Below, piece after piece: positions 42,566 through 53,238 of a DNA stretch of 64,000 nucleotides (the first letter of the stretch is position 1; every line of letters starts with the position of its first letter). Origin of the DNA: a virus. Made by a program: the position numbers and the translations under genes. The notes under the pieces are model-generated. The model had not been told where the DNA came from, did no database searches, and saw nothing but the letters and a program-made list of their open reading frames with translations. The stretch is taken from the IMG/VR virus record IMGVR_UViG_3300011116_001253, positions 1 through 64,000 of that record. The stretch is one strand, 5' to 3'.

Positions 42566-43095
42566 TGGAAAATTTTTCACCCTTTTTCCCGGATCCTGAA
42601 AGTGGAATAAGTTACACGGCGGCTGGTATAAAGCCTAAGACTAATAACACTACTTTCTATCAGACCAACGATGTTTATGATACTGAGTCTCAAGCTTTGG
42701 ATCGATCTTATAATTTGGGCTGTTCTGGATACAGAAGAATTTTAGTTAGTTCTCAGGGTCAATATAAATATTCACCTTGTTCTGATGTTAATGTCTATAA
42801 GAGTCTAATGAAAATAATGCCTAAGATTCCTGTTGAAAGAAGATATTATGATTATGATCCAACTGAAAATCCTTATGATGTGAGGGATAGTTTAAATGAT
42901 AATCTTTATAATGGATTTGATTATAAAAATCAAATTCTAAAGAGAAGTTTATCTGGTGTTATTTTTAAGGATCCAATTAAGGCTGGTATTCTTCATTATT
43001 TCAATAGAGTTGTCTTTGGGCTTATCGAAACAACAAAGCAGATAAAGAATTATGTGAATTACACAGTTAAAAACAATAACAGAAGAGTATTTTAA
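42565..43095 (+). CDS. Unknown baseplate-cluster protein, 176 aa
   Basis: Starts by TAATG overlap with the gp6-like gene and ends 3 bases before the 1394-residue gene. It is Tyr/Asn/Asp-rich (RRYYDYDPTENPYDVRDSLN), with repeated Cys (NLGCSGYRRIL, YSPCSDVNVY) and a C-terminal helical segment (HYFNRVVFGLIETTKQIKNY). Not recognised. The wedge location suggests a small baseplate component. Confidence 0.5.
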   Translation: MENFSPFFPDPESGISYTAAGIKPKTNNTTFYQTNDVYDTESQALDRSYNLGCSGYRRILVSSQGQYKYSPCSDVNVYKSLMKIMPKIPVERRYYDYDPTENPYDVRDSLNDNLYNGFDYKNQILKRSLSGVIFKDPIKAGILHYFNRVVFGLIETTKQIKNYVNYTVKNNNRRVF

Positions 43096-43098
43096 ACC

Positions 43099-46000
43099 AT
43101 GTCAAATTTTTTTTATAGAAGATTAGAATTTTTCGATAAGGCTGGAAGCCCTTTGAATTTTGATTATATTGGTCCGACAGGTCCAACCCAATTGGATTCT
43201 AAATTCACATTCTTGACTGGGGTAACAGCTTCTGCTTCGGGTTACTCGTCAGTTAGCCAATTTGATAACGATCCTGGTTACATTGATCTCAATTCTATAG
43301 ATAACAATAGCTATAATATCACAGATTGGGTTTCCGAAGTAAATAGCTTTCTTCTAAATGGTGCAGAAGTTTTTCTAAACGGCCGAGTTGCTGGTCAGAA
43401 TCAATTCACTGGAAAAATTGAATCTATAATAAATTCTAATAATATATTCACTGTTAATTTCTATCAGGATAGCATACAAGGACAGAGATTGATTAGCACT
43501 GATAATCAGATTTTCTTCACTACCTCATATAAATACAGACCAGGCGGGTACTGGAAAGGGAATATTTATTTTGATCCTGTTTCATCAGGACTTTACGAAA
43601 ACCAACAAATTTTCATAATCCAAAACTTCGATGTTTCTGGAAGCAGACCTTATGGTATCCCCCACACTGGAGCTACTGGAGCTACTGCAGGGAAATGGAG
43701 AACCAGATGGTATAATGATAACTATGGAAATACTGATGTTTCTGAAATAATTTTCACATACAAAATACATGAAGATTTATCAGGAGGTGACGGTCAACCC
43801 CTTATAGTCTCATACCCAAATGTGGTTTATCCAGTTGACGTCTCGTCAGGGGATAGCCTAATTTCTGGAGGTTATATTTCTACAAATTCTGTTAATGAGT
43901 CTGCACTTTCTATTAATGTTGGTTTAAATGCAACGGATCTTGCAGCAAACATTTATGAGAGAAAGCTAATTATAGAAGATATTAGCTCTGATTCAGCTGA
44001 TCCTATAAAAGTTGTAGAGATAGATTTTTATGGAGAAATTATAGGAGAAGATGAGAGATTTTCTGTTATGCTTCAGAATATCGGAAGAGCTTTCTATCCA
44101 AGTGATTCTATAATACTAAGAGATCATGATCCAGCAGAGCCTCTTCCTAATTACATAGAAATAAACGAGAAGAGAAAAGAACTTCTATTAGCAGGTGAAG
44201 AAATATTCCCTTATGCTGGAAGTTACAAAGGCTTGATTAGTGCCATAAAATTCTTTGGTTACCAGGATTTAAGAATCAAAGAATATTGGTTGAATCTCGA
44301 GTATCAAAACTTGAAATTAGAATCACCTTTACAACAGAATTCTCAGTTTCTAAATCAGATAACTAGACAGCAGTCTAATGGATATAGTCAATCATATCAA
44401 ATTGGTGATGTGTTGAATAATCCAAATTCTGGTAAATATAAAATGGTTCAAACCTATGGACCTGACACTGAAGGTAACTATGTTTTAGATGTTTCAAGTC
44501 AAGACACATTAGTTCCAAGTAGAACCTATAAGAAAACATCTCTTTTTGGTCTTTTTTATGATATTAATAAAAACAGTGGAACTGTTGATGATTACGGATA
44601 TCCAGAGGTTGTCGATGCTTTTCAGTTTACTCAAGAGGAAGTTTTAATTAAGCTTTTTGCACTTAAAGAAAGATTAAAGCGAGATTATCTCCCTTTGAAT
44701 GCTAGAATAGTTGATATAACAGGAGAAGGTCTATACTTCAACGTATATAATACAAAATCTTGGACTGATGTCATGGAGAGACCTGATATAGAATCAGGAA
44801 TATACGCTGAGATCAGATCAAATCCAGATTTTGGATTTCTTGAAGATCTTAGAAATTTTTATATACGTCCATCTTCAACAGGTATACAAACACCTTCTGA
44901 TTATTATGACTCTTTCACTATTGAAGCTGCAGTAGCGGGAGGAACGGGTACAGCTTTCTTTTTTTCTGGAATCCCTGCGACTGGTCCAAATCCAATGTTA
45001 AAGATCACAGCTGGAAAAACGTACAATTTTAATTTTTTGACTGATGGATTTGATTTATTTTTGACGACAGATCCAAATCTAACTCAAATTGATCCTGTAG
45101 GTGTAGTTAATAATGGTGCTACTTCTGGAGGCCCAAATTTAATTTGGTATGTTAATCCTTTGCAAACATCTCCTGTTTATTATTACTCGTCCAATAATAA
45201 AAGCCTTTTAACAGGAAGTATTGATGTTTTGCCTGCTGAAATATCAGATTTAGATAATATCACTAATCCTCTTTCAAGTCAGCAATTCTTTAGCCCCGCA
45301 CAGAATGAATCCCTAATTACTTCAATTAGTAATTTCTATGATTTAAAACAGCAGGGCGAGATAGTGAGTTTGGGTGATAGTAATTATGATCCACCATCTT
45401 TTATAGATCCAATCACAGGTCAGCCCTACCAGGTTCCACTTGGTATGCCGATTATACTAGAGCTTATTACAGATGTCTGGACATGGGATGAATTGAATAT
45501 AAATTGGTCTGGACTTTTGATACCTGTTTTTAGAATAGGAGATAGAGTAAAACAAAAATCTACTGGTTATTTCGGAACAGTTACTGGTGTCAGTTATTCA
45601 ACAGGAATCTACACCGTGTTACTGGATGATTCGAGTGTTATTATTGTTGATGAATCTGATCTGTTTTCGAGTATACAAAACTACTCACTATTGACTTGGA
45701 AGAATATTAATTTTTCTAACCTTGTTGAAATTGAATGGGTAGTTAACAAGCCAGCAACTCAAACAGGGTCTCCTTATAATTACCAATTTAGGGGTTCGAT
45801 TGTTGATTTCTATAAAATGGCTCACTTTGTGCCTTATACTGGAATCTATCAGATCACTTGTAATATTTATGATGCCTTTAATGCAAAAACAGTTGTAATA
45901 AAAAACCAAGCAATCACGGTCAATCCAAAGATAATTGATATAGATGCTTGGACAAGATTCAGAGAAGTTGAAAGTTATCAATGGACGAATGTTCAAAAAT

Positions 46001-47283
46001 CTTGGGAAGATTATAATTCTATATGGGAATATCCTGCAGAGGGTAAAACCTTACAACAAGTTGAAAAAGAGATTCCAAGTGAAATCCTAAATTTTGCTGC
46101 TTACGGTAATAAATCCGAAGAAGGACAGGATGTTTACGTTAAGGTAGCAATAGATCCTATCGGTGCTACTGGATTTATAAATCTAACACAATCCACCTAT
46201 ACAATCACTGAGATCTCTTCAAATTTAATTATACCTGGACAATACGCTTTTGCTAAAATCTATACTTCAAATCCACATAATCTAACCAATGGACAGGAAG
46301 TAAGCATTTTCAACACCATACCCCAAATATCAGGAAGATGGAGAGCTATTGTTGAAGATGGTCAAACGTCAGAATTTACAATTCCTCTTACAATTGATCC
46401 TAGCTGGAATAACGTTTTGGTCATATCATCACCCACACGCTTGGCGGTAGATGGTTCATTTTTCACCAATCAATATCTAACACCATCTGGATCCATCGAG
46501 GTTTATGTTGGTGACAGATTGATAGGCTCTTCTGAGGCAGGAGATAACCTATACACTTCAGCTAACTCGATCGTATCTTCTATTAATTCTCTAAGAACAT
46601 TTCCTGATTATTTTGCTTCGTGTACTTTACCTACTTCGGATCCTGTTACTATTTTAATAAGTGCTCCTGATGAATTGGGATCAGATCAGAATGGGGTTTC
46701 TTTAACTTATAACGTGGAAGGATCTCTATCAGTCCAGTCATCATCTATAGGACTGTCGGGTGGAAGCAGTTTAACAGAGGCTTACGTTTATTATAGTGAA
46801 TCTAATGACACATACCCAAATGCAAATCTTAAATATTGGGGAACTAAGAATTTAGACTGGAATATATTCACTGAAAATTCTTGGGATGATGCCTACGCTC
46901 ACTCTTGGTTTGATTTTGAGTTTAATAATGATTGGCTCGGAGGATTTGAATTACATAATTTAAATCCTGGAGACTTCATAAAATTGAGTACTGGGAATGA
47001 ATTTTTTCCATTTCCTATTGGAGCCACAATCCAACCTGGAGTATCTAGCTTAACCGTACAAGAACTTGCTGATCAGTTAAATGATTCTATGGATCCTAAT
47101 ATAACTAATTTCTATTATAGACCGATCCCGAATGAGAGCGGTGGTCTTACTGTCGATTCACCTCCAATTAATCTCGAAATATTTAATACCTCAATACCTG
47201 CTTCAATCTATTCTACGCCAATCTCTTTAGCTGGTTCTGGTACAGGATTAGAAGCTGATTTTACTTATACCATTTATCCTTAA
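43099..47283 (+). CDS. Large baseplate wedge protein (gp7-like), with Ig/PKD-like region
   Basis: 1394 residues (T4 gp7 is 1032). Around residues 365-400, LLLAGEEIFPYAGSYKGLIS...KFFGYQDLRIKEYW resembles the conserved centre of gp7-type wedge proteins in T4-like phages (Y-GS----h-A--ffGY-Dh---Eyw). FALKERLKRDYLPLNARIVD follows. Residues ~870-955 (VEIEWVVNKPATQTGSPYNY...YQITCNIYDAFNAKTVVIK) read as a PKD/Ig-like beta-sandwich. The C-terminal ~300 residues are beta-rich. Short collagen-like pieces occur (IGPTGPT, HTGATGATAG). It follows gp6 as in T4 order (6, 7). Confidence 0.55.
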   Translation: MSNFFYRRLEFFDKAGSPLNFDYIGPTGPTQLDSKFTFLTGVTASASGYSSVSQFDNDPGYIDLNSIDNNSYNITDWVSEVNSFLLNGAEVFLNGRVAGQNQFTGKIESIINSNNIFTVNFYQDSIQGQRLISTDNQIFFTTSYKYRPGGYWKGNIYFDPVSSGLYENQQIFIIQNFDVSGSRPYGIPHTGATGATAGKWRTRWYNDNYGNTDVSEIIFTYKIHEDLSGGDGQPLIVSYPNVVYPVDVSSGDSLISGGYISTNSVNESALSINVGLNATDLAANIYERKLIIEDISSDSADPIKVVEIDFYGEIIGEDERFSVMLQNIGRAFYPSDSIILRDHDPAEPLPNYIEINEKRKELLLAGEEIFPYAGSYKGLISAIKFFGYQDLRIKEYWLNLEYQNLKLESPLQQNSQFLNQITRQQSNGYSQSYQIGDVLNNPNSGKYKMVQTYGPDTEGNYVLDVSSQDTLVPSRTYKKTSLFGLFYDINKNSGTVDDYGYPEVVDAFQFTQEEVLIKLFALKERLKRDYLPLNARIVDITGEGLYFNVYNTKSWTDVMERPDIESGIYAEIRSNPDFGFLEDLRNFYIRPSSTGIQTPSDYYDSFTIEAAVAGGTGTAFFFSGIPATGPNPMLKITAGKTYNFNFLTDGFDLFLTTDPNLTQIDPVGVVNNGATSGGPNLIWYVNPLQTSPVYYYSSNNKSLLTGSIDVLPAEISDLDNITNPLSSQQFFSPAQNESLITSISNFYDLKQQGEIVSLGDSNYDPPSFIDPITGQPYQVPLGMPIILELITDVWTWDELNINWSGLLIPVFRIGDRVKQKSTGYFGTVTGVSYSTGIYTVLLDDSSVIIVDESDLFSSIQNYSLLTWKNINFSNLVEIEWVVNKPATQTGSPYNYQFRGSIVDFYKMAHFVPYTGIYQITCNIYDAFNAKTVVIKNQAITVNPKIIDIDAWTRFREVESYQWTNVQKSWEDYNSIWEYPAEGKTLQQVEKEIPSEILNFAAYGNKSEEGQDVYVKVAIDPIGATGFINLTQSTYTITEISSNLIIPGQYAFAKIYTSNPHNLTNGQEVSIFNTIPQISGRWRAIVEDGQTSEFTIPLTIDPSWNNVLVISSPTRLAVDGSFFTNQYLTPSGSIEVYVGDRLIGSSEAGDNLYTSANSIVSSINSLRTFPDYFASCTLPTSDPVTILISAPDELGSDQNGVSLTYNVEGSLSVQSSSIGLSGGSSLTEAYVYYSESNDTYPNANLKYWGTKNLDWNIFTENSWDDAYAHSWFDFEFNNDWLGGFELHNLNPGDFIKLSTGNEFFPFPIGATIQPGVSSLTVQELADQLNDSMDPNITNFYYRPIPNESGGLTVDSPPINLEIFNTSIPASIYSTPISLAGSGTGLEADFTYTIYP

Positions 47284-47320
47284 AATTGTTTAGCATAGAA
47301 AGAAACTTTCTTTGGTCCAG

Positions 47321-47354
47321 ATTAGTTTAACTAGATATATAAATTCAAACTAAT
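47321..47354 (+). promoter_or_regulatory. Inverted repeat flanking the late promoter motif
   Basis: ATTAGTTT (47321-47328) and AAACTAAT (47347-47354) form an 8-bp perfect inverted repeat with the GATATATA motif in the intervening 18 bases. The arrangement parallels 8446-8488 and 40423-40455. Confidence 0.5.
47334..47341 (+). promoter_or_regulatory. Late promoter-like GATATATA before the 606-aa fibre gene
   Basis: The motif is 22 bases upstream of the ATG at 47363 and inside the inverted repeat 47321-47354. A nearer out-of-frame ATG at 47353 is disregarded. Confidence 0.57.
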
Positions 47355-47362
47355 GTTTGTGA

Positions 47363-49183
47363 ATGTCTCTGCAAATACAACAAGGTGATTACATATTTTA
47401 TCAGGATACCTCAGTAGGTGGTCCTCCTGTTATTTGGAATTGGAACTTTCCAGGTGGAACCCCAACAGGGAGTTCCAATCAAAACCAAATAGTCAGATAC
47501 CTGTCTCCTTATGTTCCAGGATATAATGCTTCTTTGTACGTCGAAGATTCTTTTGGCGTTTTTTCCTCTAAAACGGTAAGTAATGCTATCTCTGTTACAT
47601 CTGAGAATCTATCCTCGGTTGCACTTTTATGTGCATATCCTGTTCCTCCCACGGTAGATCCTTCATTATTTCAAGAGGGTGTTGTGGCTTTAGGTCAAGA
47701 ACTTATTTTTTCTGCTACAGGTCCGACTGCTAATCTTTCTTACTATTCTTGGAATCTAGCTGGAACAGGAGGATTTACTGGAACATCACCAGATCAACCA
47801 CTAAAAGTTCAAAGCTGGCTAGATCTCACTGGATCTGAGTTTGGTAGTTTATATCAGATTGGTCCGGGTACGCCTTCAACTTTGACTTATTTTTCGACCC
47901 TTGATAATAGCGTTCTCGTATATTCGGGCGCTCTCTATTTGAAAGCCGGACTTCCAGAAATTTTTAATTTTTTGAGCGGAACTGGAACATTCTCATCTCC
48001 AACAGGAGGTTATATACAGACAACCAAAACAGATGTAGCAACAACATCTACAAATTTAGGTGGTGGTGGATACATCTTTAAATTCGATCAACCACTTGGT
48101 CCAACCGCCGCAATAGAGAATTCTTATTCTAGTAGAGTTGAAGGAGAACTGGTTGATTTTTGGTCTTGCAGCTGGGATTTTGCATTTCCCGATACCAATA
48201 AACCAGGAGCATTATTAAATATGCAATATTTAGCTTCCTTAGGAGGCTTTCAAGCACTTGGTGTTATTGAAAATGGCTGGGAAAGTCTAACGAGATATAC
48301 TGAAGGAAATTATATGTTCTCTGGTGATCTAGCAAACTATTTTAATTCAACTTTTTACCTCGGTGATGTTTCTAATGATACTAATATAAATGGATTTGGA
48401 AATGTTGGTAACAGTGCACTTCAGCAACTCTTTTTTAATGATGCTTATTATGCCTCGCAGAGCTCTGTTAGTTTATCCTCGAGAACTGTTTCTAAAACAC
48501 CAGCTGGACTTCTTTTGTCCTTGGATGGAGGATTAGGCAGTGGACATGTCTTGCAATGTCTCCCTTCACCAGGATTGGCAGGATATAATGTTAGAATATC
48601 TCTATGGATTCAGTTCAGTTATGATGGAACTTATAACGGAAATTCTTATTTTTCCGACATTATCGAAATCGATCTTCCTGAACCTGGTAATAGTCCGGAT
48701 GGAACATTATATTTAGTTCAGGATACTCTGGATCATGGTGGAACCGGTATAGCTAGCTACATAAATAGTGCTTTAGCATCGGCTCAATATGGTCCATATT
48801 CTAACAATATAGAGGCTTTTTCAAGTCCAGATTACTGTTGGAGACCTGCTGATAATGCTTTAACTATTGGAGTTGATTCTCAAGGACTTAAATTGGTGAT
48901 CAAAGATAATTATGTTCCAAATATACTTGGTACTTATGGTCCTGGATACATAAGCTACGTTGATATCTATGGAAATCATGACACATGGGATTCTCCATAT
49001 AACCAATATCCAATAGCAGGATTGGCTGGTAATCCATACCCAATACCAGGACCTGATGTTGAAGGTAATTGGCTTTCATTCTATTCCAGCAGAATTGGTA
49101 ATCCTTATGGATTGAGCAATCCTAGTGAACTTCCTTTCAGAGGATTCAGGTTTAAAGGATATGGTGCATTATTTAATCCGTAA
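47363..49183 (+). CDS. Tail fibre/adhesin-type protein with N-terminal PKD-like domain
   Basis: 606 residues, beta-rich, low in Lys, rich in Gly/Ser/Tyr/Asn. Residues 1-~80 are PKD-like: GDYIFYQDTSVGGPPVIWNW, FPGGTPTGSSNQ, ASLYVEDSFGVFSSKTV (W-f-gg-----------Y---G-y-v-l-v---G). A second similar strand set begins near residue 105 (LGQELIFSATGPTANLSYYS). The middle looks like a lectin-like jelly roll (VEGELVDFWSCSWDFAFPDT). It is probably a receptor-binding or fibre component; no enzymatic residues are seen. Confidence 0.5.
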   Translation: MSLQIQQGDYIFYQDTSVGGPPVIWNWNFPGGTPTGSSNQNQIVRYLSPYVPGYNASLYVEDSFGVFSSKTVSNAISVTSENLSSVALLCAYPVPPTVDPSLFQEGVVALGQELIFSATGPTANLSYYSWNLAGTGGFTGTSPDQPLKVQSWLDLTGSEFGSLYQIGPGTPSTLTYFSTLDNSVLVYSGALYLKAGLPEIFNFLSGTGTFSSPTGGYIQTTKTDVATTSTNLGGGGYIFKFDQPLGPTAAIENSYSSRVEGELVDFWSCSWDFAFPDTNKPGALLNMQYLASLGGFQALGVIENGWESLTRYTEGNYMFSGDLANYFNSTFYLGDVSNDTNINGFGNVGNSALQQLFFNDAYYASQSSVSLSSRTVSKTPAGLLLSLDGGLGSGHVLQCLPSPGLAGYNVRISLWIQFSYDGTYNGNSYFSDIIEIDLPEPGNSPDGTLYLVQDTLDHGGTGIASYINSALASAQYGPYSNNIEAFSSPDYCWRPADNALTIGVDSQGLKLVIKDNYVPNILGTYGPGYISYVDIYGNHDTWDSPYNQYPIAGLAGNPYPIPGPDVEGNWLSFYSSRIGNPYGLSNPSELPFRGFRFKGYGALFNP

Positions 49184-49201
49184 TCATAAAAATTAACAAA
49201 A

Positions 49202-52200
49202 ATGCCTAATAGTACACTATACATAAACGATATTTCATTAGATAAAGAACTTTTTGTTTGGGCCAGTGGCCAAGACCTAAGAAAATATAACGGAACCTCG
49301 TGGGAATATTATAACAGCCTGAATTCAGCTGTTCCTCAAGCTTCTCCCTATTACTTAGATACCCGCAGTATTTCAATTGATAGTGAAAATAAGGCTTGGG
49401 TTGGGGCTGCACAAGGTCCAACCTCAGGATATAATGAGGTTGCTGTTTTTTGGGTGAATACTAAAAACGTTTCTGAGGGTGACTCCTGGAATTTCTCTGA
49501 CCTAGGTAGCTTTAATAAGCCACAAGAAATTTCACTGATTTATTCTTGTCCTTTTGGTGATGACGTATTGGCTTTTTCTACGCCATTGAATGGTGTTGGT
49601 GGAACTGGTGCTACATCTTATACCAATTTCTTTGGTGTCACGGGAGGAAGACTTTTTCAATACTTAAAAGAAACAGATCAATGGAATGAAACTGTATCTG
49701 ACTATACTTGGCCTCACATATATTCAATAACAACAAAGGGTAATGGTGGTAACGAATACTATTACTATCTAGGAACTAGTGAGGGTCTGATGGTTATCCC
49801 TCAAGGAATTCTGAGCACAGTAGAATTAACTAACGGTGAAAAGTACATACAACAGGCAACGGTCTATAACACACATACTTCTGGTATAATCTCTGACAAA
49901 ATATATTGTTTATCATTCGATGAGAATGGAAATCTATGGATAGGAACAGATTTGGGTCTATCTTTCTTTGATGGAACGAAATTTTGGAACTATGCTCTTG
50001 ATGGACCTGTAACTGCTATACATTCTAGAGACAATGGACACGTTTTCTACGCAAAGGGAGATGGCGAATTATTACAGGGAACCGGCATCTGGCACTTCAA
50101 TGGATCGACACACAGTCAAATAAATTCATCCAATTCAAATTTACAAAACAACCAAGTTTTAAATCTTGAAATATTAGAGCATAATATAGTAGAAGGATCT
50201 AGAGTGCTTCATGAAAATTCCTTTTGGGTTTTAGAGTATAATTACTTATCATCTTTAGATTATGATTTACCACATGTTTATGCTTCTTCTAAGTATGCAG
50301 GTGCAACAGGATGGAATTTTACCTACTTTACTCCAACTGGAGGTGCACCGGAGCTTCCTAAAATTAATAAATACACCTGGACATATCCAGAATGGCTAGT
50401 TTATAACCAAGAGTATTTAGCTGAGAAACACCCTGGATTAGATCCAAGAAATTTATTCTTGACAACCAAATTATCTGAAATTGCGAACGGAAAGGCTGGG
50501 GAACAAGCTTATTGGAACAATTGGCCTTTACCTGTTTATTCGGATTCAATAGAGATTGATAAAATACAAGCACCTGCCTGGGACGGAGAGATCCAAATCT
50601 ATAACGGAACCCAATCGAATATAAATGTAACATCTTCAACGGTTCAAGAATTTCAGGGCTCTGTGAAATATTATGTTGCTGGAAATTTGAGTTCTCCTGT
50701 TCAAGGTAACAGTGTCACAGCCCAATTTGGATATTACTCCGACGGAACACCAGCAACTTTAACCGCATTCAATCCATCGATCAACGCTAATTTAAGCTCG
50801 TATACTGACACTTTTAGTCAAGGTAATACTTCTTTTATAGTTTGCTATTCTGAAGCAGGTATGGTTGATGCAATACTGCCGTTTAAAGGAAATAGCACTG
50901 AGATTCAGAGCTTATGTTCTAGTTGGGATGGAAATTACATTTATGCAGGGGGAACTTTCAATAAGTTTATCGAGATTGGAGATTTCTTATGGAGCTCATC
51001 TGAAAATATTTTAGGTCCAACTGGACCAACCGGAGCACCAGTTGGTGTAACGAATAATCAATTTTTTATTAATGGGCCTACTTCTTCTTATCCTTGGATC
51101 TATCCATATTCATCTTCAACCTCTGGAACTTATTCTTGGAATGTAACTCCGAATCTGGGTGATAATATTAATGTTAGCTCAGGTAAGGGCGATTTGGGAT
51201 TTCTTGGTTATAGTGCGGGAGCTACAGGCACATGGCAAACATTAAATAGACTATATTTAAATTACACCGATAATTTTGTAAGCTCCAGATTAACTTTCCT
51301 CAATAACGTTTTAACTGGATCAACCATCAGGATAAATCTGAATTCAGATCAGGCTTATTATAGAGTCGATGGTTCATCGAATAATTCAGGCTCAAGTATA
51401 ACTTTTTGGTTAACGTATCAGAGCGGAGATACTGGAAATGTTTCTACATATAATCCCGGAGCCAGCTTAAGCGCAGAATTTTTATATCACTATTCTAACA
51501 CTTTCCCTTATACCCGTTATCAGAACTCTTTACAAAGTAACTCTTCAGCATTCTTCGTTGCCAAAATTGGCCGGGATCTCGGTAACATCTCCACTTTTTC
51601 AGGATTGACTGGGGGTTATCAAACATCAGTGAGAAAATCTTATAGAATTAATAACTTCAGACATTTTCCTGTTATTGGAAATTATAATACTGCAACACAG
51701 AATATAAACATAGATGTATCAAAGTATTACTTGAACATCGGTATTTCAAATAATTCTGGTACTAATCTATACTCGACACTAAAAAACAAATGGGATAGAA
51801 CCGACGATTTCCCTGATGCCTCATCTAGTTTTGGTAGTTCTACATCATCTCATTTTATCTCATACGTCAAATTAACAACTGATGATCTCTCTCTGATAGA
51901 TGCAAAAACTAGTCAATCTACTGATTTTATTTATTTGAATGAGCTTCAATCTTCAGACAGTGAGAACAGTGTGCTTCTAACTGGAGTCTCAGATAGTGAT
52001 TTTTCGATGTTAGATTTGAATATGAATAATCCAATTGGAGCTTCAAGTTCATATCCATTTTTTCTAATGTCAAACCAAGGGATGACTGGAATAACAGGCT
52101 CATTTATAGATATAGGTGGAACCTCATCTTTTTCTAATTTAAAAAAGATCTCTTGTGATAAAGACGATAAGTCACATTACTTCATTTCCACAATTACTGG

Positions 52201-53200
52201 AGATTATGGACAGGGATTAACCGGATATTACTTTGGTAGTGAATATGTTCTAGGATCAACTGGTCAGAATTATTTTCTAACCGCAAAGATAACAGAGCAG
52301 GCACAAGTTTTAGATCTGTTCACCAATCCGACTGGAGTTCTCGATCGAGATATGCAAATTTTATCTTTTGAAAATTTGAACTCCGAACAGAATTTCATAA
52401 CATATCAAATAGGAACTACAGGCTTGACTGGATTTAATATCGGATTGCTTAAAATAAATATGGATGGAAAGAATCTGGACTCTGATAACTTTGGAGAGTT
52501 TGACGGACCAGTATCGACAATTTCGGATTCAAATTCTAATGTGTTTATATCCGGTGCAAACTGGGCAGGATTAACGGGAGGAACCGCTTATATTAACATT
52601 GGAGCTACATCCGGATTTAGTCTTTTGTCTAAACAGTTTGTTCCACAATTGGGTATTAACTTAGGTAACATTATTTCTAGACCTGGATCAGGAGCATGGA
52701 CTTGGTGCGATGTACATTCAACAGATAAATATTTGGAAATTCCAATTCTATCAACGGTTATATTCAATAACTATAACTCAAACATATACGGAAAGCAGAA
52801 TAATACTTGGATTCTAAGCGACTCTCGTTCGGGAAGAGAAATTTTAAATGTTAAATCAACTCCTTATTTTATTTTCACTTTTACTGAATCTGGTTACTTC
52901 ACCCTATATAATAAAGTGGAAGATGCTGCAGGAAATATCTACGAAATATCTAAGCCAGGTTTTATTCATATAGTAGATCATAAAGCAGAAAAAAAAGCGG
53001 ATGATCAAAAACCTGATTTTGTTGATTCTAATGATTATGGATATCCTCAGGTTCCTTTTTCTACTAGAAATTACCAAGTGGGGAGATTAAATAAAGATCT
53101 AATTGCACAAGAGACTCGGATCTTGGAAGAAAATAGCACCCAGTTTGGATCGGGTGTAGTTATTCCTGGAAATCCTGATGCTACTTTCATACCCGAATAA
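49202..53200 (+). CDS. Giant fibre protein with beta-propeller and PKD-like C-terminus
   Basis: 1332 residues. The N-terminal ~330 residues hold propeller blades of the 'NLWIGT--GL--FDG--W--Y' type, best at ~residue 240 (ENGNLWIGTDLGLSFFDGTK), with others at ~65 (KAWVGAAQG) and ~195 (YYYYLGTSEGLMVI). These Reg_prop-like repeats usually build a six- or seven-bladed propeller. The centre is Ser/Thr/Gly/Asn-rich, with a collagen-like GPTGPTGAP. Near the C-terminus, ILNVKSTPYFIFTFTESGYF and LYNKVEDAAGN form a PKD-like strand set. It is likely a host-surface-binding structure. A two-way terminator follows the stop immediately. Confidence 0.55.
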   Translation: MPNSTLYINDISLDKELFVWASGQDLRKYNGTSWEYYNSLNSAVPQASPYYLDTRSISIDSENKAWVGAAQGPTSGYNEVAVFWVNTKNVSEGDSWNFSDLGSFNKPQEISLIYSCPFGDDVLAFSTPLNGVGGTGATSYTNFFGVTGGRLFQYLKETDQWNETVSDYTWPHIYSITTKGNGGNEYYYYLGTSEGLMVIPQGILSTVELTNGEKYIQQATVYNTHTSGIISDKIYCLSFDENGNLWIGTDLGLSFFDGTKFWNYALDGPVTAIHSRDNGHVFYAKGDGELLQGTGIWHFNGSTHSQINSSNSNLQNNQVLNLEILEHNIVEGSRVLHENSFWVLEYNYLSSLDYDLPHVYASSKYAGATGWNFTYFTPTGGAPELPKINKYTWTYPEWLVYNQEYLAEKHPGLDPRNLFLTTKLSEIANGKAGEQAYWNNWPLPVYSDSIEIDKIQAPAWDGEIQIYNGTQSNINVTSSTVQEFQGSVKYYVAGNLSSPVQGNSVTAQFGYYSDGTPATLTAFNPSINANLSSYTDTFSQGNTSFIVCYSEAGMVDAILPFKGNSTEIQSLCSSWDGNYIYAGGTFNKFIEIGDFLWSSSENILGPTGPTGAPVGVTNNQFFINGPTSSYPWIYPYSSSTSGTYSWNVTPNLGDNINVSSGKGDLGFLGYSAGATGTWQTLNRLYLNYTDNFVSSRLTFLNNVLTGSTIRINLNSDQAYYRVDGSSNNSGSSITFWLTYQSGDTGNVSTYNPGASLSAEFLYHYSNTFPYTRYQNSLQSNSSAFFVAKIGRDLGNISTFSGLTGGYQTSVRKSYRINNFRHFPVIGNYNTATQNINIDVSKYYLNIGISNNSGTNLYSTLKNKWDRTDDFPDASSSFGSSTSSHFISYVKLTTDDLSLIDAKTSQSTDFIYLNELQSSDSENSVLLTGVSDSDFSMLDLNMNNPIGASSSYPFFLMSNQGMTGITGSFIDIGGTSSFSNLKKISCDKDDKSHYFISTITGDYGQGLTGYYFGSEYVLGSTGQNYFLTAKITEQAQVLDLFTNPTGVLDRDMQILSFENLNSEQNFITYQIGTTGLTGFNIGLLKINMDGKNLDSDNFGEFDGPVSTISDSNSNVFISGANWAGLTGGTAYINIGATSGFSLLSKQFVPQLGINLGNIISRPGSGAWTWCDVHSTDKYLEIPILSTVIFNNYNSNIYGKQNNTWILSDSRSGREILNVKSTPYFIFTFTESGYFTLYNKVEDAAGNIYEISKPGFIHIVDHKAEKKADDQKPDFVDSNDYGYPQVPFSTRNYQVGRLNKDLIAQETRILEENSTQFGSGVVIPGNPDATFIPE

Positions 53201-53232
53201 AAAAGGCTAAATTACTGTAATTTAGCCTTTTT
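53199..53232. terminator. Bidirectional terminator between the fibre gene and phoH
   Basis: 15-16 bp stem (AAAAAGGCTAAATTA / TAATTTAGCCTTTTT), CTG loop, with T runs on both strands. It starts in the stop codon of the 1332-residue gene and precedes the end of the minus-strand phoH gene. Confidence 0.88.
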
Positions 53233-53238
53233 GTATTT

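Noticed and set aside
47297-47315. Small hairpin AGAAAG/CTTTCT after the 1394-aa gene as a terminator
   Set aside because: The stem is only 6 bp and AT-rich, and the following T run is short; not strong enough to call.
47353-47361. ATG at 47353 as an alternative start for the 606-aa gene
   Set aside because: Out of frame with the long ORF; ATG 47363 keeps the PKD-like N-terminus.
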